A stretch of DNA of 64,000 nt. It comes from Ferrovibrio sp046297595. Its GTDB lineage: Bacteria; Pseudomonadota; Alphaproteobacteria; Ferrovibrionales; Ferrovibrionaceae. The notes below the pieces were generated by a model, which made no database searches, had not been told where the DNA came from, and worked only from the letters and a program-made list of their open reading frames with translations. Where the stretch lies: NCBI RefSeq assembly GCF_046297595.1, contig NZ_JBKBHT010000004.1, positions 310,001-374,000 on the forward strand. The letters are read 5' to 3'. Made by a program: the position numbers and the translations under genes. Numbering within the stretch: position 1 is the stretch's first letter; each line of letters opens with the position of its first letter. Positions 1 to 8,663 of the stretch are shown here, one piece after another.

Positions 1-85
1 TGCCGCCCTTGATGTCGGCATGAGTGACCAGGAACTGATCGGCGGGAATGCTGCGTTCGCGATTGATCGGAGCGATGGTGATCAT
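1..85 (-). CDS. N-terminal fragment of a PAS-type sensor or chemotaxis protein (partial)
   Basis: An ATG on the minus strand at 85 opens a frame that runs off the left edge without a stop and reads MITIAPINRERSIPADQFLV followed by THADIKGG. The stretch with Phe/Leu-Val, then Asp-Ile-Lys-Gly, resembles the opening of aerotaxis-type PAS domains (a hydrophobic strand followed by T/S-D-x-K-G). If so, this is the start of an Aer-like or methyl-accepting PAS protein. Only 28 residues are visible, so the family call is an inference. The gene reads away from nrdA, and a strong hairpin lies between the two. Confidence 0.4.
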   Translation of the reverse strand, partial: MITIAPINRERSIPADQFLVTHADIKGG

Positions 86-208
86 AACGGCGTCCTTCTG
101 TCTGACGCCCCATCAAACGTCGTCAGCAGACGGATGTGAAATTAACAATGCGTAAGACGCACTAAAGATTTGACAACGGTCATACGTTACGGCCACGAAA
201 CGCACATT

Positions 209-237
209 AAAAAAGCCCGGCATTGCCGGGCTTTTTT
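209..237 (-). terminator. Rho-independent terminator downstream of nrdA
   Basis: A perfect inverted repeat has stem GCCCGGC / GCCGGGC and loop ATT, flanked by six A on the left and six T on the right, so the whole stem is 13 bp and symmetrical. It starts 21 bp beyond the nrdA stop codon in the leftward direction and gives a T-run for leftward transcripts. Because of the symmetry it could also stop rightward transcription. Confidence 0.85.
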
Positions 238-257
238 GCATCGGGTCGCTACTGGCT

Positions 258-2174
258 TTATTGGCAGGCCAGGCACTCGTCGTAATCGACCGCTTCGCGC
301 GGGCCGCCCGAGGCGGCAGCGGCCAGCGGCAGTTCCGGCTCGTTGATCGCCGGCGCGCGCTGCGGCCGCTCGCCTTCGTTGATCTTGCCGACCAGCGGGA
401 TCGAGACCACGTTCGTGACGGTCTCCGATGCCGACTTGCCCGACACTGTCTCGGCGCGCTGGATGGAGAGCGAGCGGCAGTAATAGAGGCTCTTCACGCC
501 CTTCTTCCAGGCCTGGAAGTGAATCTGGTGCAGGTCGCGCTTGTGCACGTTGGCCGGCAGGAAGATGTTCAGGCTCTGCGCCTGGCAGATATAGGGCGTG
601 CGGTCGGCCGCCAGGTCGATCAGCCAGCGCTGGTCGATCTCGAAGGCAGTCTTGAACACGGCCTTCTCGTCATCCGACAGGAAATCCAGATGCTGCACCG
701 AGCCGCCATTGGTGGTGATCGACGACCAGGTGTCGACATCGTTCTTGCCATACTGTTCCAGCGCCTTCTCGAGATAGCGGTTGCGCACCGAGAAGCTGCC
801 CGACAGGGTCTTGTGCGTGAAGGCATTGGCCACGTTCGGCTCGATGCCGGGCGAGGCGCCGCCGGCGATGATCGAGATCGACGCGGTGGGCGCGATGGCG
901 ATCTTGTGCGAGAAGCGCTCCATGATGCCGTATTCGGCGGCATCGGGGCAGGGGCCGCGTTCTTCCGCCAGCTTGCGCGAGGCGGCGTCGGAAGCGTCCT
1001 TCACATGCTTGAAGATGGTGCGGTTCCACACCTTGGCCATCACGCTTTCCCACGGCACGCCATTGGCCTGCAGGAAGGAGTGGAAGCCCATCACGCCCAG
1101 GCCGACCGAACGCTCGCGCTGGGCGGCGTAGCGCGCCTTGGCCATGCTGTCGGGCGCCTTGTCGATGAAGTCCTGCAGCACGTTGTCGAGGAAGCGCAGG
1201 CAATCCTCGATGAACAGCGGATGCTCCTTCCACTCATGGAAGTATTCCAGGTTCAGCGAGGAGAGGCAGCAGACGGCCGTACGTTGCTGGCCATGCTGGT
1301 CGATGCCGGTCGGCAGCGTGATCTCGCTGCACAGGTTCGAGGTCTTCACCCGCAGGCCGGCCAGCTTGTGATGCTCGGGCAGGGCGCGGTTCACATGGTC
1401 GATATAAACGACATAGGGCTCGCCGGTCTCGATGCGGGCGGTGAGGATGCGGATCCACAGCGCGCGGGCCGACACGGTGCGCTGCACGGTGCCGTCATGC
1501 GGGCTGACCAGCGCCCACTGCTCGTCGGCCTCCACCGCGCGCATGAAGGCGTCCGAGATCAGGATGCCGTTATGCAGGTTCAGCGCCTTGCGGTTCGGAT
1601 CGCCGCCGGTCGGGCGGCGGATCTCGATGAATTCCTCGATTTCCGGGTGGTCGATCGGCAGGTAGCAGGCGGCCGAGCCGCGGCGCAGCGAGCCCTGGCT
1701 GATCGCAAGAGTCAGGCTGTCCATCACGCGGATGAAGGGGATGATGCCCGAGGTCTTGCCGTTCTGGCCCACCTTCTCGCCGATCGAGCGCAGGTTGCCC
1801 CAGTAACTGCCGATGCCGCCGCCGCGGGCCGCCAGCCAGACATTCTCGTTCCACAGGCCGACGATGCCGTCCAGGCTGTCATTGGCCTCGTTCAGGAAGC
1901 ACGAGATCGGCAGGCCACGGCTGGTGCCGCCATTCGACAGCACCGGGGTGGCAGGCATGAACCAGAGCTTCGAGATGTAGCTGTACATCCGCTGCGCATG
2001 GGCGGTGTCGTCGGCATAATGGCTGGCGACGCGGGCGAACAGGTCCTGGTAGGATTCGCCGGGCAGCAGGTAACGGTCATCGAGGGTGGCCTTGCCGAAA
2101 TCGGTCAGCAGGCGGTCGCGGCTGCGGTCGACGTCGATGCGGATGCCGCGTTCGGTTTGCAGAGTGTTCAGCAC
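258..2174 (-). CDS. nrdA: Class I ribonucleoside-diphosphate reductase, alpha (large) subunit
   Basis: This is the catalytic subunit of ribonucleotide reductase, which reduces ribonucleoside diphosphates for DNA synthesis together with a radical-carrying beta subunit that is not in this window. I place the start at the GTG at 2174 (reads MLNTLQTERG), 8 nt after a GAGGGG ribosome site. This gives 638 residues; the frame stays open further upstream, but that part has no protein-like character. Visible motifs are SCF (about residue 91, redox Cys), NLCSE (about 280-284, the Asn-Cys-x-Glu active site), a Tyr-Tyr pair in KSLYYCRS near residue 560 (radical transfer), and a C-terminal CLACQ tail with the cysteine pair that re-reduces the active site. 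There is no N-terminal ATP-cone, which matches the short alphaproteobacterial form. Regulation is probably by NrdR (see 2392-2438). Confidence 0.95.
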   Translation of the reverse strand: MLNTLQTERGIRIDVDRSRDRLLTDFGKATLDDRYLLPGESYQDLFARVASHYADDTAHAQRMYSYISKLWFMPATPVLSNGGTSRGLPISCFLNEANDSLDGIVGLWNENVWLAARGGGIGSYWGNLRSIGEKVGQNGKTSGIIPFIRVMDSLTLAISQGSLRRGSAACYLPIDHPEIEEFIEIRRPTGGDPNRKALNLHNGILISDAFMRAVEADEQWALVSPHDGTVQRTVSARALWIRILTARIETGEPYVVYIDHVNRALPEHHKLAGLRVKTSNLCSEITLPTGIDQHGQQRTAVCCLSSLNLEYFHEWKEHPLFIEDCLRFLDNVLQDFIDKAPDSMAKARYAAQRERSVGLGVMGFHSFLQANGVPWESVMAKVWNRTIFKHVKDASDAASRKLAEERGPCPDAAEYGIMERFSHKIAIAPTASISIIAGGASPGIEPNVANAFTHKTLSGSFSVRNRYLEKALEQYGKNDVDTWSSITTNGGSVQHLDFLSDDEKAVFKTAFEIDQRWLIDLAADRTPYICQAQSLNIFLPANVHKRDLHQIHFQAWKKGVKSLYYCRSLSIQRAETVSGKSASETVTNVVSIPLVGKINEGERPQRAPAINEPELPLAAAASGGPREAVDYDECLACQ

Positions 2175-2391
2175 GGTGGCTTCCCCTCGTTTTTGCGGCC
2201 CGGCCCCCACATGCGTGGCACCACATTTTGTGGCTGGCCGGCCCGGCCGTGTCTTATGAATCCCAGTATCGGCCCGCTTTCGACTGTCTGGCGGCTGCGC
2301 ACCCCGCCTTTGCACCTTCGAAAACCCCGGAAAACACCCGGAAAACGGAATCCGAAGACGGCGCAGCGTCGACCCGAAACAGCTTCAGCGA

Positions 2392-2438
2392 ACACAACAT
2401 ATGGTACTCAGGGTTAAGGGAGGGTCAATACAGTGTAT
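2392..2438 (-). promoter_or_regulatory. nrdA promoter with two NrdR boxes
   Basis: Two 16-bp sites match the NrdR-box consensus (acaCWAtATaTWGtgt). Box 1 at 2392-2407 reads ACACAACATATGGTAC and box 2 at 2423-2438 reads GGTCAATACAGTGTAT. Their start points are exactly 31 bp apart, the three-helical-turn spacing typical of NrdR operators. On the minus strand, TTGACC (2428-2423) and TACCAT (2406-2401), separated by 16 bp, make a plausible -35/-10 pair, so the boxes sit directly on the promoter. The implied 5' leader is about 220 nt. No nrdR gene is in the window. Confidence 0.75.
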
Positions 2439-2539
2439 GTGACACGACTGTAAAAAAACTTATTGACGGACTCATCGTAGCGTGAACCCCCTGATTTTAT
2501 GCCGTGTCGCTGACGGTCGCTGCATTGCAAAAAGTGCCC

Positions 2540-2557
2540 TGTGGATAGCGTGGATAA
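2540..2557. promoter_or_regulatory. Two abutting DnaA-box-like 9-mers in the nrdA upstream region
   Basis: TGTGGATAG (2540-2548) and CGTGGATAA (2549-2557) each differ by one base from the reverse complement of the consensus DnaA box TTATCCACA, and they are adjacent in the same orientation. They lie about 100 bp upstream of the NrdR boxes in the divergent region between nrdA and the large coiled-coil gene. DnaA control of nrd genes is known in E. coli; binding here is inferred from sequence only. The rest of this 560-bp gap shows no gene. Confidence 0.45.
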
Positions 2558-2736
2558 CTATTCCGGCCCTCCCATCCGCAAGCCGGTGTTAACCATTGCT
2601 CCCCTATCTGTTGTGCTACCGGGGCGGGATTTTCGCCTGCACCGGCCTTTGTGCCCGCATGAATCGGTGTTTCAATGCGGGCCTTAACGCGATCCGACCG
2701 GCCGGATGACGATCCGGCTTGGCGGGGGAGGTTGCG

Positions 2737-5700
2737 ATGACGCTGATTAAACATCCGCGCGCCGACATGGCGGCGAATGCGGCCAAGGCCGCGAGCCAGG
2801 TGGCGGTCGACCGCGCCGAGGCGGAAGCCGCCGAACTGATCGGCATGCCGGCGCTGGAACGCCGCCGCCGGATCATGGTGGCGGTTGGCGCGGCGGTCAG
2901 CCTGCTCTGGATCGGCGTCTGTGCCCTTTATATCGAGAGCTCCATCGGCTGGCAGAATCTGTGGCACACCTTGCCGCATGAGGTCGGCGCCTTCATCGCC
3001 GGCATCGCCGCGCCGCTGGCTTTCCTGTGGCTGCTGCTGCTCAACCTGTGGCGCGGCAGTGCCATCAAGCGTCAGGCCGCCGCCCTGCACCAGGTGCTGC
3101 TTGACCTCACCTATCCCACGCCCGAAGCCGAACGCCGCGTTTCCGCCCTGGCCGGCGCGCTGCGTCGCCAGGCCCGCGAGATGGAAGAGGCCGCCCAGTC
3201 GGCTACCGACAAGATCGCCTCCCTGGGCGAGACCATGGCCAGCCAGCAGCAGGTGCTGATCAATGCCGCTGCCGGGGCCGGCGAACAGGTCGCCCTGCAG
3301 GCCAAGCAGATCACCGGCACGCTGAGCCAGTCCTCGCAGGGCCTGCTGGCCGCCGCCGAACAGGTGAACCGCGACCTCGATGCCACCGTGAAGGGCCTGG
3401 CCGGCCGCTTCGAGGAGCAGAGCAAGGCGCTGGTCGAGGCCGCCGACAAGGTTGGCACAGAAATGAATGCCAAGGTGAACGGCATCGGTCAGACCGTGTC
3501 GACCCAGGCCCAGGTGCTGCTGCAGGCCGCCGATGTGATCGTGCGCGAGGTGGAAACCGCGCGCGGCATCTTCCAGACCAAGGCTTCCGAGATTTCCCGC
3601 ATCACCTCGGCGATCCAGTTCCAGAACGAACGCGTCGAGGAACTCTCGCGCCGCCATGGCGAGCTGATGGACCAGGCGGTGCAGCGCGCCGCCGAGGTGG
3701 CGCAGCAGATTGCCGCCCAGCTTGAACAGAAGATCGTGGCGTTGGAACAGGCGGTCACCCGCGCCGGCGGCGAGGCGGGCCGCATCGGCATGAACTTCGC
3801 CGAAGCCGCCCAGACCATCACCACCGCCGCCGAGGTCACCGTTGCCCGCGCCACCGCCGCCGGCGAAAGCTTCGGTCGCGAGACTCAGCTGTTCAGCAAT
3901 GCCAGCCAGAAGGTGATCGACAGCGCCGAGGCCGCCGGCACCGTGCTGCGCGAACGCGTGCGCGAGATCGAGCAGGCCACCGGCACCACCATCGGCCGCA
4001 TCCGCGATATCGGCGAGACCGTGCGTTCCGAAGTTGGCGCGCTGGACGAACAGGGCGCCCGTGTGGCTGAGCGCCTGCGTGTTGCCGCCGACGAGATGCG
4101 CGGCCGCACCGGCGCGCTGGAACAGGCCGGCGCGTCCGCCACCCGTCAGGCCGATGCTTTCGCCGAAGCCGCTACCCAGGCCGAACAGCGCCTGAAGCTG
4201 ACCGGCGATCTGGTGCGCCATCAGGCCGACCAGCTTGGCGCCGCCGCCGAACTGGCCGACCAGCGTCTGGCCCAGGCCGGCGATGCGCTGCGCCGCGAAG
4301 GCGCCAACATGACCAGCACGCTGCAGCAGATCACCGACCGCGCCATGCGCGCCGGCGACGAGCTGAAGCAGCGCGCCGACATCCTGGACGAAACCTCGGG
4401 CCGCGCGCTGACCAAGATCGGCGAGGCCGATGCCAGCATCCGCGAGCGCGTCGAAAGCCTCGGCCAGGCTGGCCGTGATGCTCTGGCCATGGCGGCCCAG
4501 GTGCAGGAGACCATGACCCAGGCCAATGCCCTGCTGGCCCAGGCCGCGCAGCGCACCGACGACCAGATTTCGGCCGCCGGCGGCCAGTTGCGCCAGCATG
4601 CCGAGCAGTTCGTCGTCACCATCGACGGCGTCAGCCGGCGCATCACCGAAACCGGCGACAGCGTGCGCGACCAGATCGACGGCCTCGACCAGGCCGCCGC
4701 CCGCACTGCGCAGCGCCTGCGGTCGGCCGGCGAAAGCGCAGGCCAGGATGCCGTGCAGCTGCAGTCGGCCGCCGAGCGCGCCTCGCAGCGCCTGCACCAG
4801 GTGAGCGAGACCGCACAGACTCAGGCCCACGCCCTCAGCGCCGCCGCCGAACGGGCGGCGATGGAATCGCAGTTGGCCGGCAGCACGGCCCAGGCGCGTG
4901 CCAAGGACCTGCAGGATCTTTCGCTCGGCGTGGCCGAGGCGATGGCCCTGCTGGCCGAGAAGGCGGCGGCGCAAACCGCCGCTTTGGTGGAGATGAGCGA
5001 AAAGGCCCAGGCCGAGGCAAACGGCCTGAATGCCGCCGCCGAGAAGGCGACCGGCAGCATCAACACTGCCGGCGAAACCGCCCGCATCCGTTCGTTCGAA
5101 CTGGGCGAGGCGGCGCAAGGTGTGGTCGACCGCACGCTGGAACTGCGCAGCACGATCCACGAGCAGGCCGGCGCGCTCACCGCGCTCAGCACCGAGCTCA
5201 CCCGCCAGGCCGAGAGCATCCGCGAGAATTTCCGCGGCCGCGTGCAGGAACTGGCCGAGGCTTCCGATGCCGCCATCCTCAAGACGGCGAATATCGGCGA
5301 CAGCTTCCGCCGCCAGGCCCAGGAGGTCTCGCGCGTGTCCGACGAAGCGGTCAGCCGCATCGAGCAGGTCGGCACCACCTTCGATGCCCGCGCCCGCGAG
5401 ATCAACCTGGCGGTCGGCAACGCCTCGGGCCGCATCGACGACGCCTCGGAGGTGCTGCGCAACCGCACCCGCGAACTGGCGAATATCGTTGAGGACGCGA
5501 TGAAGCAGACCGACCGGATGAGCGACGGTTTCCGCCGCCAGGCCGACGAGGTCGATACCCGTGCTGCCCGCCTGAGCGAGAAGGTGACCGAGATCGGCGA
5601 ACGCCTCGCCCGCACCGGCAACGAGTTCAGTGCCGTCACCGACCGCGCCACCGCGCGCGCCGCCGAGACGGCCGAGACGCTGGGCCAGCGCGCCAAGGAA

Positions 5701-6210
5701 CTGGCCTCGGCCGCCGCCCGCGCCGCCAGCGAGGCGGCGTCGGCCGAAGCCAGCCTGAAGGCCGATGCCCAGGCGCTGGCCGATGCGGCGCGCACCGCCA
5801 GTGTGGAGGCCGAGGCGCTCCGCAAGGCCACCCAGGCCCTGCGCGGCGAACAGTTCCTCAAGACCGCGGCCTTCATCACCGGCCACCTCAACTCGATGGC
5901 CATCGACATCACTCGCCTGCTCAACCGCGACCTGTCGGAAGAGTTGTGGCGGCGTTACTACAAGGGCGAGCGCGGCCTGTTCACCCGCAAGCTGATCGAC
6001 CAGCGCGACCTCGACAAGATTCGCGGCAAATACCAGGAAGACGGCGAGTTCCGCGATTTCACCGACCGCTACATCGCCGAATTCGAGCGTGTGCTGGCCG
6101 GTGCCAAGGGCGTGGAACACGAGGAGCTGCTCACTTCGGCCTTCGTCACTGCCGATATCGGCAAGGTCTACCTGCTGCTGCGCGAGGCGGTTGGCAAGGC
6201 CCGCCAGTAA
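2737..6210 (+). CDS. Large TipN-like membrane-anchored coiled-coil protein
   Basis: A 1157-residue protein starts at the ATG at 2737 (reads MTLIKHPRAD) behind a GGGGGAGG ribosome site; an upstream in-frame start at 2719 is less likely. Two membrane segments lie near the N terminus (roughly residues 45-70 and 82-108, the second ending PLAFLWLLLLNLW). They are followed by about 900 residues of Ala/Glu/Gln/Arg-rich heptad sequence predicted to be coiled coil, with no enzymatic motif. The last ~120 residues are different: a compact region with many aromatic and charged residues (for example RRYYKGERGLFTRKL) that looks like a conserved globular end. The layout of two membrane helices plus a long coiled coil matches Caulobacter TipN, a pole-marking polarity factor. 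Homology is inferred from layout, so the role in polarity is uncertain. Confidence 0.7.
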   Translation: MTLIKHPRADMAANAAKAASQVAVDRAEAEAAELIGMPALERRRRIMVAVGAAVSLLWIGVCALYIESSIGWQNLWHTLPHEVGAFIAGIAAPLAFLWLLLLNLWRGSAIKRQAAALHQVLLDLTYPTPEAERRVSALAGALRRQAREMEEAAQSATDKIASLGETMASQQQVLINAAAGAGEQVALQAKQITGTLSQSSQGLLAAAEQVNRDLDATVKGLAGRFEEQSKALVEAADKVGTEMNAKVNGIGQTVSTQAQVLLQAADVIVREVETARGIFQTKASEISRITSAIQFQNERVEELSRRHGELMDQAVQRAAEVAQQIAAQLEQKIVALEQAVTRAGGEAGRIGMNFAEAAQTITTAAEVTVARATAAGESFGRETQLFSNASQKVIDSAEAAGTVLRERVREIEQATGTTIGRIRDIGETVRSEVGALDEQGARVAERLRVAADEMRGRTGALEQAGASATRQADAFAEAATQAEQRLKLTGDLVRHQADQLGAAAELADQRLAQAGDALRREGANMTSTLQQITDRAMRAGDELKQRADILDETSGRALTKIGEADASIRERVESLGQAGRDALAMAAQVQETMTQANALLAQAAQRTDDQISAAGGQLRQHAEQFVVTIDGVSRRITETGDSVRDQIDGLDQAAARTAQRLRSAGESAGQDAVQLQSAAERASQRLHQVSETAQTQAHALSAAAERAAMESQLAGSTAQARAKDLQDLSLGVAEAMALLAEKAAAQTAALVEMSEKAQAEANGLNAAAEKATGSINTAGETARIRSFELGEAAQGVVDRTLELRSTIHEQAGALTALSTELTRQAESIRENFRGRVQELAEASDAAILKTANIGDSFRRQAQEVSRVSDEAVSRIEQVGTTFDARAREINLAVGNASGRIDDASEVLRNRTRELANIVEDAMKQTDRMSDGFRRQADEVDTRAARLSEKVTEIGERLARTGNEFSAVTDRATARAAETAETLGQRAKELASAAARAASEAASAEASLKADAQALADAARTASVEAEALRKATQALRGEQFLKTAAFITGHLNSMAIDITRLLNRDLSEELWRRYYKGERGLFTRKLIDQRDLDKIRGKYQEDGEFRDFTDRYIAEFERVLAGAKGVEHEELLTSAFVTADIGKVYLLLREAVGKARQ

Positions 6211-6216
6211 AGGCAT

Positions 6217-7077
6217 ATGGACAAGACATCGTTGCAGGACTGGATCGGCGGCTCGGAAACGGCCGCCGATCTCATTTCACCGGAACGCTGCATCGCGCTG
6301 GCGCGCGCGCTGGATCGCGCCGACAGCGGCCTGGTCGCGGGCGCGTTGCTGCCGCCGTTGCGGCACTGGCTGTATTTCTGGTCGATGGCCACACGCGCCC
6401 GGCTGGGCCGCGACGGCCATCCGGCTCTGGGCGAGTTCCTGCCCGATGTCGGCCGGTTATGGAACGGCGCGCAGACCAGGCGCATGTGGGCCGGCAGCCG
6501 CATCGCGTTTCATCATCCTCTGCCGCTCGGCCGGCCGGCGCGGCGCATGTCCACCGTCGAGGATGTGGTCGAGAAAAGCGGCCGCAGCGGCCGGCTCGCC
6601 TTCGTCACCGTGCGGCATGAGATTTATTACGGCGCCGCGCTCTGCATCACCGACCGGCATGACATCGTCTATCGCGAGGAAAAGCCCGGCGCGGCCCTGC
6701 CGCCGCCCGAACCGGCGCCGACCGACCAGCAATGGGACGAAGGCTTCGTCGCCGATCCGGTGCTGTTGTTCCGCTATTCCGCGCTCACCTTCAACGGCCA
6801 CCGCATCCATTACGACCGCGACTATGCCCGCCATGTGGAAGGCTATGACGGCCTCGTGGTGCATGGCCCGCTGCTGGCGACCCTGCTGGTCGATTTCGCC
6901 GGCGATGCGATGCCGGACCGGCGGCTGACGTCATTCAGTTTTCGCGGCCGTCGCCCGGTGATCGACGGTCGACGCTTCAGCCTCTGCGGCCGCATGGACG
7001 GCGCGGATGCGCTGAAACTCTGGATCGCCGATATCGACGGCGCACTCGCGATGACGGCCGAGGCGCGGTTCGCCTAG
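6217..7077 (+). CDS. MaoC/HTD2-type FAS1-like dehydratase (mesaconyl-C4-CoA hydratase-like)
   Basis: This 286-residue soluble protein has the two-part hot-dog arrangement of the mesaconyl-C4-CoA/itaconyl-CoA hydratase group, enzymes that hydrate or dehydrate acyl-CoA intermediates. The C-terminal half shows LLFRYSALTFNGHRIHYDRD followed by GLVVHGPLLATLL, the region that carries the hydratase His/Asp and CoA-contacting residues in this family. It starts 6 bp after the coiled-coil gene, so the two may be co-transcribed although they have no obvious functional link. Its stop codon at 7075-7077 shares bases with the stop of the convergent aspartase gene (CTAG). The exact substrate cannot be told from the sequence. 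Confidence 0.75.
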   Translation: MDKTSLQDWIGGSETAADLISPERCIALARALDRADSGLVAGALLPPLRHWLYFWSMATRARLGRDGHPALGEFLPDVGRLWNGAQTRRMWAGSRIAFHHPLPLGRPARRMSTVEDVVEKSGRSGRLAFVTVRHEIYYGAALCITDRHDIVYREEKPGAALPPPEPAPTDQQWDEGFVADPVLLFRYSALTFNGHRIHYDRDYARHVEGYDGLVVHGPLLATLLVDFAGDAMPDRRLTSFSFRGRRPVIDGRRFSLCGRMDGADALKLWIADIDGALAMTAEARFA

Positions 7078-8507
7078 CTTGGCGCCACGATCTTGCGCCC
7101 GCGCCGCCTGGGCGCGGTGAGCTTGGCCACATCCAGGATGTCGTCGAGCTGGTGTTCGGTCAGCCAGCCTTTCTCCACCACCAGTTCGCGCACGGTACGG
7201 CCGGTCTTCAGCGATTCCTTGGCCACGGCCGCCGATTTCTCGTAGCCGATATAGGGGTTCAGCGCCGTGACGATGCCCACGCTGGCTTCCACATGGCGCT
7301 TGGCCTGTTCGACATTGGCCTGGATGCCGGAAACGCATTTCTCCGACAGCGTGCGCGCGGCGCGGGACAGCAGCTGCATGGACGACAGCGTGTTGTAGAC
7401 GATCAGCGGCTCCATCACGTTGAGCTGCAGCTGCCCGGCCTCGGCCGCCATGGTGATCGCCATGTCCTTGCCGATCACCTGGAAGCAGACCTGGTTCACC
7501 ACCTCGGGAATCACCGGGTTGACCTTGCCGGGCATGATCGACGAACCCGGCTGCATGGGGGGCAGCGAGATTTCGCCCAGGCCGCCGCGCGGACCCGACG
7601 AGAGCAGCCGCAGATCGTTGGCGATCTTGGAAAGCTTCACGGCGATGCGTTTCAGCATGCCGGAATAGAGCACAAAGGCGCCCATGTCCCAGCTCGCCTC
7701 GATCAGGTTGGCGGCCCGCACCATTTCGATGCCGCTGATCCGCCCCAGTTCGTCGATCGCCAGGTTGGAATATTCCGGCTCGGTGTTGATGCCGGTGCCC
7801 ACCGCCGTGCCGCCCAGATTGATCTCGCGGAACAGCTTCACGATCTCGTCGCCGCGCGCCACGTCTTCCTTGATGTTGATAGCAAAGGCCTCGAATTCCT
7901 GGCCCAGCGTCATCGGCACGGCATCCTGCAACTGGGTGCGGCCCAGCTTGATGATGTCGGCGAATTCCACGCCGCGCTGGCGGAACTCGTAGGCCAGCCC
8001 GTCCAGCGCCTTCATCAGTTCGGCATGGCTCAGGATCACGCTTAAGCGCACGGCGGAGGGATAGACGTCGTTGGTCGACTGCGACAGGTTGACGTCGTCG
8101 TTGGGATGCAGGTGGCCGTATTCGCCCTTGTGGAAGCCCATCAGCTCCAGCCCGCGATTGGCGATCACCTCGTTGACGTTCATGTTTGTCGAGGTGCCGG
8201 CGCCGCCCTGAAAGACGTCGATGGTGAACCATTGATGCAGCTTGCCGTCGATCAGTTCGTCGCAGGCCTGGGCGATGGCCTTGTATTTCTCCGGCTCCAG
8301 GTAGCCCAGCTTCTTGTTTGCCGAGGCGCAGGCCTTCTTCACCATGCCGAAGGCGCGGATCAGGTTGGGGTAGTGGTTGATGCCGATACCGGAGATGTGG
8401 AAGTTGTCGAGCGCGCGCTGGGTCTGGATGCCGAAATAGGCGGCGGCCGGGATTTCCATGTCGCCCAGGCTGTCATGTTCCAGACGGGTTGCGGTATCGC
8501 TGCTCAT
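7074..8507 (-). CDS. aspA: Aspartate ammonia-lyase (aspartase)
   Basis: The 477-residue cytosolic enzyme belongs to the aspartase/fumarase superfamily, with aspartase converting L-aspartate to fumarate and ammonia. The superfamily signature is GSSIMPGKVNPVIPEVVNQV. The residues after KVNP (VIPEVVNQV, rather than the TQCEA of class II fumarase) favour aspartase. N-terminal features are TSTNMNVNEVIANR and the SQSTNDVYPS substrate-contact loop. A basic C-terminal tail (PRRRGRK) is slightly unusual. It is likely monocistronic or loosely linked with the SDR gene 156 bp upstream. The 3' end overlaps the convergent dehydratase gene by 4 bp. Confidence 0.92.
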   Translation of the reverse strand: MSSDTATRLEHDSLGDMEIPAAAYFGIQTQRALDNFHISGIGINHYPNLIRAFGMVKKACASANKKLGYLEPEKYKAIAQACDELIDGKLHQWFTIDVFQGGAGTSTNMNVNEVIANRGLELMGFHKGEYGHLHPNDDVNLSQSTNDVYPSAVRLSVILSHAELMKALDGLAYEFRQRGVEFADIIKLGRTQLQDAVPMTLGQEFEAFAINIKEDVARGDEIVKLFREINLGGTAVGTGINTEPEYSNLAIDELGRISGIEMVRAANLIEASWDMGAFVLYSGMLKRIAVKLSKIANDLRLLSSGPRGGLGEISLPPMQPGSSIMPGKVNPVIPEVVNQVCFQVIGKDMAITMAAEAGQLQLNVMEPLIVYNTLSSMQLLSRAARTLSEKCVSGIQANVEQAKRHVEASVGIVTALNPYIGYEKSAAVAKESLKTGRTVRELVVEKGWLTEHQLDDILDVAKLTAPRRRGRKIVAPS

Positions 8508-8663
8508 CGCTGCTGCCCCATGGCTGTTGCGGAAGCCGCATTCTGCGCTTCCGCAACGTCAATGCGAAGTCTTTCGGCGATGATATTTCGTTGAAATGCC
8601 TATGGTTTTACATGCAAACAATCAATCGGCGGTGATCAGTGCCGCTTATGGCTGTACCACGCG

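Noticed and set aside
261..2417. A 718-codon + strand frame opposite nrdA
   Set aside because: The frame is antisense to a clear ribonucleotide reductase with intact active-site motifs.
2497..6216. A 1239-codon open frame on the minus strand opposite the TipN-like gene
   Set aside because: It is a by-product of the GC-rich, Ala/Gln/Glu-rich coding sequence on the + strand. It lacks a ribosome site, and its Gly/His/Leu-rich composition matches no family.
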